Assembly (NCBI RefSeq): GCF_015706575.1
Contig: NW_024037070.1
Span: forward strand, 8,339,598 to 8,403,597
Reading direction: 5' to 3'
DNA from: Patiria miniata
Taxonomy: Eukaryota > Echinodermata > Asteroidea > Valvatida > Asterinidae
DNA length: 64,000 bases
Part shown: positions 33,494 through 45,400 of the stretch, piece by piece
How positions within the stretch are numbered: the first letter of the stretch is position 1
How the letters are laid out: each line of letters begins with the position of its first letter
The notes under the pieces: generated by a model
Database searches by the model: none
What the model was told of the DNA's origin: nothing
Seen by the model: only the letters and a program-made list of their open reading frames with translations
Translations under genes and position numbers: made by a program

Positions 33494-36400
33494 GGCGGCC
33501 TCTAAAAAGGAAGCGGGCGGGGACGCTAAACATGTTTTTTTTTTTACTTCGCCTAATTCGTAAATAAAAATGTGATGATCTTTAAAGGGGCTCTAGGTCC
33601 TGAAATCCCCGAAAATGTTTTGGATTGTTTACTTATCCAATTTCAAACATCTAATGGAAAGGAAGCCAACCTAATATCCTACCGTTCCCGAGAAACCTGG
33701 TTGTTTACATCGGACACGACGGAGCACGGACTTGCGGTTCCCTTTAAGTTGCACGTAAATGTTCATTATTCAGTTACTTCCTCAACAAGCGTTGTTTTGA
33801 TAGTATTACATCCGATAATAATAAACAAGATTATGTTCCACAAAACCGGTTCGAAAGTGCCATTTGAAAGCAAACCATTGCAGTCACATAAAGAGGTCCC
33901 CACACAGATAGAATTTTAAATTTGACACTGGAGCTCATCGTCAACTAAAAAGAATGGTCGGAAATAAAGGATATTTATTGTTGTCGACTTTTCAGTCAAA
34001 AGTGTTTACTAATATTTACAGCATTTGGAAGCTCCTGTGATTGGCAAAATGCAACTGGAGACTTTACACCTTTACAAGTGAACTGTGACCGGTAACAATA
34101 TCTATTTATACTAAAAAAAAAACCTTAAATAAATAAAGGTCTAGCTATGGCATGTTTGCAAGTGGTGAAAATCAGCGTGGCTTTCATTTGAGCTGACATG
34201 GCTGGTTCAGTAGAAAGTTTCTTCATTCCAATTTAGCAAGTTTTAGGGCTGTCCATTTCAAATAATTTAGTATTCGATTACTCAAAACTGCATTTGACAG
34301 GATATTCGAAAATGCCAGCAATTTCAAAATTATATCATTAGGCCAAAGCAGTCTACGTTGTATTTTTTTCCTGTTCATAGCATTGTGGTGGTAGCAATGT
34401 ACTTTGCATGTTTTGTATAACGAGCTTCCATTTTTAACAGATTTCAGGTAAATGTATGTAGGATTGAAAAAATAAGTGAACAGGTTTTCACCTTTTTGGC
34501 TCAGTTTGAAATTGTTCATTTCTAAATTTGTAGGGCTTGTTGCGCACCTGTGGAAGCAAATACGGTTTACCTGTCATTCAGCATAATGCACAATGCACGA
34601 TGCTACACATGTATCCTTGTGATGCACTCCTAAGGATTTGAGATTTTAAATCCTGTCATGTAATCCCTGACAGAATTTGGGCACAGATAATCTCATCCAA
34701 CAAGTCTTGAGATGAGGTTCCAGCATCTTCCTATTTGTATGTTAAGCATCCTTAGGAACAAATCCCTTGTTAAGAATCTTCTGGAGCTTAGTGTTGTCTG
34801 AACTTTTTCTGAGAAAGTTGGGTGACATACATTTCTTCCATTGAAGCTATCCCTGCAGCATATTCTTAAAAAAAAACCCACAAAAATCATGACCACTCAC
34901 TTTCCCAGACTGTTTAACCTTCTTTTCCCATTTCCAGTGGAAAGAATTTTAAATAAAGTTGTCATAATAAATATCAGTTTCAATTTTTTTTGATTTTAGA
35001 GAACACTCAAAACAGAAAAACTACAATTTTGTTATTTGTACATTTTTGTGTGAGAAAGTGGAATTGGTTTCCCATAGACATTGTCCTTAGAATCCAACCA
35101 TATTGAGTAGCCTAAATATTGATACATTGTATTTGTCAAATCTATAATATTTAATTTTACTTAGTGAGAACTTTTGAAATTGGTTCTTGTGACCTAGCCA
35201 ACTTTCCTGTAGGTTCTATTGCACTACCTTCAAAATCCCAAGAATGTTTACATTGTTCATGACCTGGGTTGAACATCGCAATCCAGTGCAAAATAACATG
35301 CTACCTACATGTATGTCCACATTCTACCGCGCAGTGATTCAAATTGATCCACATTATTTGTAGCAATAATATGTAACATTAACATTGGAGCTGACTTGAA
35401 TGTGACTGCAACATATGGATTTAAATGACAGCGCTCTAAGTAAGCTTTTAACATGTTGGAAATGAAAAAAAATCTGTAATTTTAAACACTTTTATTGAAA
35501 TACAAAGCTCAAGCAACTTTTAATTGACTTGTTATTGCATTATTTACAGAGACATACATGTTAATCAATTCTCAGGTTTTGCCCTTCACAGACGTACGTG
35601 TACCCATTCAGTTTCTCTGTAGAAGTAGAAAATTTGTGTTTGGTTATGTCTACCCATGTCGTGTTCGTTACCCTCGTTCACCTTTCATCCATGGCAACAT
35701 GCTCAAGGTACATTAAGCATTATTAATTGACCACTTGGCTGAAAATTCAGTCAGGCATAAAACACTGATCCCCTTGTTGTTGGTTGGTTGGGTAAAGTGA
35801 GAAGTTGGCAATTATCCTGAGGTACTTTGTCCTGTGTGGACCGGCCTTTGTTTCATTCGGCCAGGATCTTTCACAGCAAGAGTTTGCTGTATCGGAACAC
35901 TGTGTCTATTTCTGTGTTGATGATCAGTGTGTTAAAGACAAATTTTTTTGGTGGATGCAGCCAAGTTTTGACGTGAATCAGTTGAAATCGTCTCAGGATG
36001 AAGAAGTTTTCTGTGTGTGAAGTTAACATACATGCGGTCCGTGAGGTATGTTTTGGGAGAGAAATATTTTTCTCCTTTTTTTCTGTGAGAGGCTTCAGCA
36101 TTTTTAAAGTCTGAACTTTGATTTGATTTGACTGTATTTTAATTTGAATTACTGGAATCAAAACTAATTTTCAAAGCAGCTAAGTTGTTTAATCTTCCAA
36201 CCAAGCTTCTCTTGTTGTTTTTTTTTGTTCGGTGAGTGAGGATGCAAATCTTACTATCATATTAATACACTGTACTTGAAGAACACTGATTTTTACAAAA
36301 GCATGAAAACAAATTTTAAGTCTTTATCAGAAAGGCTGCATCGATTACATGTTTTTTTTGTCAACAGTCCCTGCGCATGTATGTTATGTGCAATCAATCT

Positions 36401-39400
36401 CAGCCAAAGCCTATTACGTTTTGTTGTTGGTAACCCAGGATACTGGTTGTCCGGTTCCACATGTACTTAACTATTTTAACATCAGCTTAAAAACCCACGC
36501 TATCTTGTAGGATTACATGGCGCGCTATCTTCTTCACCAGTTCATTCCAATGCTTTAGGCAACAAACTATCACTTGGAAAATGTAGGGGTACTTTTGCTG
36601 AGTCACACTAGACAAATCTCAGGGTTGATGGGGGGTTGACGCAAGGTAGAAAACATGCAGGGTTTCACACTTGAAAATGTTCAACCCTGCATCAACCCTG
36701 AGATTAAGTTCGACCCGGGTTGAACTCAACCCTGCTACAGACTAGAGTTGAGATTTTTAACCTTGGTTGAAACTCTTGACAAAGTTCAAAACAGTAACCG
36801 AGCGAAATAAGCTCGGTTTGCATGAAACTAGTGTGAAACGATGCAGGGTGGAACGCGGGGTTGAAAAATCAAAAACTCAACCCGGGGCGGCACTGGGTTT
36901 GCCCAGGGTTGAGTTCAACCCGGGTTGAGAGGCTCTAGTGTGAAATGGCTTTTACCCGTACATGTGGATGTTTGTGTGGGAATATAATTTACTTCTAGAT
37001 TGTGGATTAGATCCTGGTACAACTTGGTTATAAAGGATTACGTGAGTGTGAATTTGTAAAGAGAGTAATTTTGTTCTTTTCATGGTTATCTGAAGTATGA
37101 ACCAGTGTGGTGCTGATCTACATGTACATGTACATATGGCATTTAGGCAAATCGGTGAAGGCATACATTGGCAGATTGCTTGTCATCTTCGCCGCATAAA
37201 ATCCCACTTGAACGTTGCAATTTGTGAATAATTAATTGCTGACATTTCAAATGAAGACAACAGACTGTATATCCATTGCACTTAAAATAGTGCACTGACA
37301 GCAGTGATAAAAAGAATGCCTGTCATGAAATTTATTTCCCCTGAGAAAATATTTTTCCATTTTGTTAGCCCTAAATTTGAAAATTACAAAAAAGTCTTGG
37401 CATCAGGATGTCTCAGTGCGTGTTCTTAATATTTTGTTTCAAAAGACAAGTTGAAGTGCATACCCAAATTCATTTTGGGGTAGTTTGGATAAATGTTGGG
37501 ATAGGGCCAAGAGTGTTTATAAATTATGCATTCTCGTAGAAATCACTGCTGAAACATTGTATGATTCATGTCAAATGATAGTATTTCTTGTCTGATCCAA
37601 ACTATGTAAGTTACACTGCCATGCGATTCATGTTCAATTTGAATGTTCTCGGTCCATGTTTTTGTAACATGTGCAGCGCCACCCTCCACACATTTCACAA
37701 CTGAACCGACGCCTCTGATCAATTTTATCATGAATCTTTAACTCACTATTGGCGAAGCATTCGGTCTCAACAATTAATTTTTAAACAGCAGTGGGTGGCT
37801 GTCATTTTTGACATGTTTGGTTGCCATGGTGACAGAGTAGAGGGATACTTGCTGGAGACACTGGGACAGGTGGTGCAATTAGTTGGTCCATCAAACCGTA
37901 TTTGCACGCAATTTTCCGTCCGTAACTTTGTCATTGTCATTAATTAAAAAAAAAACAGGATTGAAAAGAGAAAAAAATCTGCTCCTGTGCATAAATGTTC
38001 AACTTGGGTTGAGGTGTCAGGCTGCTACTGAGATTAACGTTGAATATTAAGGGAATGAATATGTGATTGGTTGGTTTTAAACAAGTCTGTTTATGGCCTG
38101 AGTTGTTTTTATGGTATGTGCCTCGCGCTAGTTGTAGTAAAAATCTCCTTATATGGAGATTGGCGCACGCGTGGCGCATACTGCACAGTGTGGCACAGAA
38201 GGCAGTGGTGCCGGTGTAGTGTGAATTTAAGACTCAAATGCGGAATCATTGGTAGTATTGCTCATGCCTATTAGTGGAGATAATTAAGAGACTGACTGGT
38301 CACATGTGAGGGTTCAACCAATAAAAGGGTAAAAACTAAAAGGGACCAGGTTTCATAGGAGTCCAAATTTCATGTGACACCGCAAAAAAGTGTCTGAAAC
38401 CAATCGGTGTTATATCAACCGTTTAAAACCACCCATGTGATGAACTCTCAACCAATAGGAATGGGTAACTGTTTGAGGTATTTATGAATGAATGCATGTT
38501 ATACCTCAGGGCTATTCATAAAAGTAGTATGCAGTAAGCAGAAAAAAAATGCTTATGAAATGCATACACTTTAAGCAAATTGTAATACACTTGACTTAGC
38601 AAATTTACTAATGGTGACTAGCATTATAACTACCATGAAATTTTTGTAGCCGGTTGTTCATAAGACGCGTTAAATCGATTCCTTGTATTGTCTGAGTTAA
38701 TTTATTAGCTAATAGGCTAAATTTGTACTATCGTAATCACGGTAGAGCGATGCAAGGGTGCGGTCTGCGACACTGGTAACCAAGCTACTGAGTGAAATTC
38801 TGTGTGAAGCAAATACCGGTATTAGCTGTAAATGTAATGCAACATTAACCCTGCTCCAAAAAGTCAATAGAGCTACATGTATGTGTAGCACTAGCCAGAA
38901 TGGCTCATTCTTCATGAAAATATCAATTTTCGAGAAAGCTGCAAGAATTTCAGTGTTTTTTTTGCAGGGTTATGTGTACTAAAGTGCCTGTGGAATTATT
39001 AACCAATAATGTGATATTATTACCTCCCCCCCAAAAAAATTCATGCCAAGATGCTTGAAATCGTTGCAAAGTTGTTAATCATTAGCCAAGTGAAGACAGG
39101 CCTCTTAGAAAACTATTCCTTAGCAACAGACTTTGGATCAGACCTCACTCGATAAAAAATACGGCACTGCCATTTTAAAACCGATTGAATTGTGATAATT
39201 AAAGTGTTCTGGGGCAACGCTTGACTCTAATCTTACATAAAGGAATTACACATCCACTTTGTGAAATGGCTCAGTTGACCGCTTCTGTTTGTCAAAGTCG
39301 GTGTTTATAGTCCGTGATGGTTTGGTCCGGTTTTGCAGCCACTCACAGAAGTTTTCTGACCGTTCAGTCGGTGATTGCCTTTGTCCGTTCCTCGTGACGT

Positions 39401-42400
39401 CTTAGCCTGGCTTTGTGACAGCTTTGCATGTTAATAAGAGGCCTGCCGAGTGGCTAGTGTTAATATTTAGCAAGAGCACACACAACGGGGCACAGTGTTT
39501 ACCCCCGAAGCTGGCAATAGTCTGTGAAGAGGGAAGATTAGAATAACACGCCGCCAAGCCAGGCATACCTGACATCGCCAAGAAACCAAATCCAGAAATC
39601 GGATCTTTCGCTTGGAGACGGCCAGACTGGCTGTGTTTCCTTAGCCACTGGTGCATACATACCGGTACGTGTGTGTTTTCTTCATGCTCCGTTGCCTTGG
39701 ATACGTGGATGAAACATCGTCAAGGAGATGGCTTCCTTTGCTCAAGCGATGGCGCTGATGAACACAGACAGGATTAAGAAAAATGTAAAGTTGCAATTCA
39801 TTCTTAATAGTTTTTTTAAAAGCAAATGTCTTTACAATCTGACTTGTTGACAAAATATGGTTGAGAACTGACTCCATAGTTTCTACAAGTTAAGATTATT
39901 TTTGTGGCTTTCAGATTCCAAAGATTCACCTCGGAAAAATGAGGCTTAGAACAAAGTCTTTAACACGGATTGTCAAATTGTTCAATTACTAGAGAGATAT
40001 GGCGTAATTGAATTCTACGTTGGTGTAGACATTAATTAGTTACTGATTAGTGAGTAATTAGTTTAGTCACTTATTGAATGTGAAAGGCATGACTCAGAGT
40101 GAAAGGTAATGAAATTTATTACGTGTTATAAAATCTTCGCTGTGATTACATGTAACTTTATACAAACTTACGTGTAAAGATTTGAAGCCACATCTTTCAT
40201 TTCTAGAAAAGGTTTTGAAATTTTCAAAAAAGCTTCACTAAATTGTAGTGGTTCTGTAAATTGTTCTTTTTGCGGCCATGTCTTCCATTTTGTTTTTGTT
40301 TCTATCCATGTAAAATGAAAACACAGTCCACTCAGTAAAAATCTTGGAACTTAGGCCTAATTTGCTTTGACAGAGAGCATGGTGGCCAATACATCTCGAC
40401 ATGTTGCCTTGACACACTCACAAAGATCCTTTTCTTCCTTTTTGAAAAGGTTCCGTGACAACTATTCAGAAACGCTAGTTGGCAGAGAAAAGTGCACACA
40501 TACACTTACATGTCCCCAACACGGCTGTTGACACTTCACACTATGGAACATTCTTTTTAAAGTGCATCGCTGGTTGTGTGGGTCTCAATGCTAATGGCAT
40601 CGTGGAGGGGGTCTTCAAAACACTTGTCATAATTTGCCAGAAGCAACCGTAAATAAAAGATTTCCTTCAAAGCGGGTAAATTACCAGTGCAGTTGTCCCA
40701 ACCCTTAGGATGTGAAGCGGGTAAAAGAATAAAAGAATAAGAGAGACGTTCCTTGAAGAAAATACACATGCACAACTGCATGTACGTTATACCAAAGAGT
40801 TTGGTGCACAAAACCTGAGTACTGGGTGCACGATCTGAAACAAAAAAAACACTTATTTGGAAATGTATTGAGTTCCTGTGCGGCCTGCAGGGTTGGGTAA
40901 TCTTGTTTCTGAAAATATTACTGGAGGACGCAATTAGGGTGATGTGAATCTCTTCACATCACCATCCATCTACTGGACTGTGTTATTGTGCACAATATTG
41001 CCTTGTTGTGTTTCACGTCAAGCGCTTTTTGTCATTAATAGTAAAAAGCTAATGGTCTTGGGTCGACTATGGGTCGAGCCGGTCGACGTACTGCAGCCTG
41101 TCGCAGCATACACGAAAGACCATTGATTAATGTTAAAAGGGAGTTAAAAGAGAACTCTAACTAAAAGTACAAACATTACAAAGAGCATCAGTGTGAGATT
41201 TTGTTCAATAATTTGGTTCTTACAATTCCATGGATGGTTTCTTTTATCAAATCGGTTTCTACGGAGCTTTGGAAGTGTCATCCGTCTTGTCGAGATCCTG
41301 ACAAATTTTATCTCAGGATAACAACACATTCAGGCAAGACGATGACATCTTGAAAACAGGATGACAGCATCCTGAGATGATTTATCACAGGATGACAACA
41401 TCCTTAGACTAGGATGTCGACATCCTGAGATACTTCATTTCAGAATGCATCTTGTAGGTGGGCGTCGTCATCGTACTTTCAGGATGTCGTCATCCCGTGA
41501 TAAATTATCTCAGAATGTCATCATCTTGCCTGTAATATGTCGTCATCCAGAGATATAATGGCAGGATTTCAACATGTCGGATGGCAGTTCCAGAGGTCCT
41601 TAGGTTTCCTTGACAGAAAGATTTTTAAACAAATTGTCAAACCCTTAAAATAGAAACCACAAAATGTTTCCATGTACACACCATCTGTTACCCTTTCTGA
41701 CTTACAGATGTTGACAGCTTGAAATGTCAAACTGTACTATTGATGGCTTGGTTTTGTGTAGCAGGCTCTGTACTACATTTTTACATGTAGATTCTCCTCT
41801 GAAAGTATGGCCTATGAAAAGACACATCCATGTTTTCCCTGAAAGCTTTCCCTAATTGAAGACATTTGTTTCAATATACTGACAAGAATATCAAACAAGA
41901 CCAAATTTGATTGATCGGGTTGTATATTTTTGTGCGGAGGGGGCTGTGGATTGGAACAGATGGAAGAATGTAGAAAGTACATACATATACGTACATCTGT
42001 ATGAAGTGAAATTAATTTCTCAAAGGGCAATTCCACTCGAAAGTAAAGGTGAAAATCGGAATTTCTGTTAAATTGTCAGAAATACAAGCATCATAACCTC
42101 AAATGTGGTGTCAAATTAGCGAGATGGGATGTAGATAATTTTTTGGTCCAAAAAAACTGTTTTGGTGATAAATTATGTAAGGTATTCATTTTTGGTACCT
42201 TGTTTTTACACATTTAATATGCAAAATGCAAGTGTTATTGTGAGTTTTTGCTTTTAAGGCCAAGAGAAGTGGCCATAATTTATGCCGAAACTTTTTTTTT
42301 TGTAAAAGAAAAACATCATAACAAACGGATCATTTCCTAGTTTGTAATGTAATTTCAGACACCTACATGTACATGTAGGTCCGACACCAATAAATGTATG

Positions 42401-45400
42401 TCCAACACCCATCAATGCCATATATTTCTTTAAGTCACAATCAACCAAAAACATGTTTTGACACAAAATGTATTTGTTAGAATGTGATGAAACTACAAAT
42501 AGGAAAAAGATTACTACAGGTCTAAACACATCAGATAGAGTTTTTGATATGTAAAAATGGATGATACACTCAAAAATTGATAAAATTGTCTAGTCTGACA
42601 TCATGGCATTTTGAGCCAATTTCTACAACAGCAATAGGGACCTAAAGATGGATGAATCATTCCTCTCCACATCATTGTAGTAACTATTAGTTACAATCAA
42701 CTCAAACCTGAATCAACTCATACCTTTTATCAGAAATTAAATTCCACTTTATGATTATTCATAATTATAATTATGCACACTATTGAATAGTCCAAACTGT
42801 ACATCTGACACCAAGGAACTTGCCCAAAACATCAAAGTAACTTACTTTAGAATATGTAATTACAGTGCATACTTAGGCATACTTTTAATTTCACACAAAC
42901 ACCACACATGTACTTTGGGCACTTTCTAATTCAGCTTTTAGAACGCACTATGCACCTATCACAAGATATCAAAGTTACATGCGTTTAGAACAGAAACTAA
43001 TGTACACGTTATGTGCATTGTCCGGACTTGTCATAAAGTCAATTGAATCAACATTTATCCCTGCAGGCTTCAAAATCCCGCAGTCCATAAATATGACAGC
43101 AAACAGGTTAAGTGTGTGTGCATACAATGTGGGGACTCTGCCCCAGATTATGAAATGGGCTGTCATATTGGCTTCCTGTCGCTTGGTGACAGCCTTTGTT
43201 TGTTTGTTTAGTTGGATAATAGGTGTGAAGTTGCTGTCATAGTAGCCCGTCCATTAATGATTGAAATTTGTGAGGAACTACCTAATGGTAGTAGTAAAAT
43301 CTTCTTTAAAGAAGTGTTTGTCTCACATTTTGTAGTCTGTGATACAGAGCAACATTTCTCGAAATAATAGACCAATTGTACATGTGTCTCAGGGAATTTT
43401 GTTTGCCAATTACAATTAATTACAATACACGAAGGGTTACTCATTGCCTAGCCTAGCGATATAAAACCATTGCTCTAGCTGACTCCGCGTTAATGCAGAA
43501 AGGTCTATTACTTTGAAAATTTACAATGTACGGTAACCAGCCAAGGTTAAATTTATTGAAGTATGAGTGCAAGAAACTAGTTCTAAGAGATCAAGCAGCC
43601 TTAATTTCATAGGAGAAAAACATTGTTTGCAGAGTTCTGTCAATCAGACATTATAAGTATGGACATTAATGACAACTGTTATTAACATTTCTTTGAATGA
43701 AAGTTCGGTACAGTGTTTCCAACGTAAGCACAAAGAAGTATGTTAGCATATTCACATAATTTCCTTCAAAAGGAAACCATCTCGATTGTGAAATTTTGTT
43801 CCAATTTAAAGCATCGAAGAAAAAAGTTCTTTTAAAAAAATCTTAAAAATGATAAATGAAAGACGAAAAATCTCGCCCCTAGAGCTAAAATGTATTTCTT
43901 CTATGTGTAGTGTCTGCGAAAGAGTGCGGTGATTGATCTGCCCAGACTGGCTTATATCGTCATATCGTGCAACGAGGACGTACATTGTATCTCCTTAAAT
44001 GGCATGTGATGTCATGTACGTGGAACCTGATCTTCAGTGTCAAATGTCGTATCTTGCTTGAAATAACTGGAATGTACACACAAAGTCAATGGACATCACG
44101 ATATGCGAGATACAACCTTGTTGCACAGAGTGTATTCGCTCGATATACGACTTTGTTGCAGAATGGAGAACGATGTTGTTTCACTGACGCGATGATATAT
44201 CTAAAACATTGTCTCTGAAGAGTTGGACATGATTAAGCCTGGTTGCCTTTACATCTCTGTCTGACTTTACGGAATCCAGCAGATACTATCTTGTAGAGAA
44301 CCTTCCTGAACTCGCTGTTCCGCATGTGTAAGATTATTCCATCCAACCAGAAGGTCATGTAGAAGGTGGTTATAACAAAAACAAAGAGAAACCCGTTGGT
44401 GCTCTCAGATACTTGTGTGGCTGTCATTCCAAGAAATATCCATGTGAGATAAGGAATCCAGCACACAGACAAAAATGCCAGTGTTATAGCCACAGTGGTG
44501 AAAGACTTGGAGCTGACTCTTTGTGGTGCCACTTGGTTTTCTTGAGCAATGCGTCGAGCCTGTCGTCTTGCAATCAACAAAATGTGTAGGTATAAAATCA
44601 CAATAGTAAACAACACCAGTAAAATCATTCCCATTCTCATAAAGGTTATAGCATAAAATTGGTTGTATATGTGCACTACCATGTGCACTAAAGTGGAAAA
44701 TAGTGTAGCAATCACCCAACTGCAAATAATAGAAATCACTGCTCGACGGAGTGTCACCAATCGTGGGTAGTGCAGACACCGGGCAATGGCAAGGTACCGG
44801 TCGATGGTCAGTAGCAGCAGTGACAGAATGCACTCAATTAAGAATACGTTGAAAAGAAAGAAATTTGCGTCTCTAACCGAATAAGGACATGTTACATATC
44901 TGCAGATTATCGATGGGAAAAGTTCAAATAATCCCATGCCAAGATCTGAAAGTGCGAGAGACGACATGAAAGCTTTAGTGGATGGTTGAATAGTAGTCAT
45001 CCGATTGGTAACAAGCAAACAAAACGGATTCCAAGTTGAAATCAACACAAAATTCAGTATAATGCTGACATGAGAAAGAACTGCTGGAGTATCACTTGTA
45101 TCCACATGAGACATGTTATCAGACAAAGCCATGATACCTTTTGGAGAGCTACCGTCTCAAGCTGCTGCTTGTTTCTAGCAATTTACGACTCAGGGTCTGT
45201 GCTGCAGCCTTGCCAGTTGCTCTCCTCTGAGCTGCAATGTCTTTGTCACCAACTTTTATGTACACGTAGGCATTAAGTGGGAAGAGAGACGAACCAACAT
45301 CAGCATTCTGGAGTAAGCGAACAGCACAAGCATCGAAGACGTGGCTATCTGTAACTAACTGAGACAGTCGGCCACATACTCAGTTTGTCAGACTTTCACC

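Noticed and set aside
33572-33919. 115-codon open frame in dynein intron 1
   Set aside because: Overlaps a possible TTAA-flanked repeat and matches no known family.
43440-43500. Possible tRNA gene (GCTCTAGCTGACTCCGCG region)
   Set aside because: No full A and B boxes and no cloverleaf could be drawn.
44405-44833. 142-codon minus-strand frame inside the GPCR
   Set aside because: Alternate frame of the receptor; lacks any family likeness while the receptor frame has DRY and CWxP.
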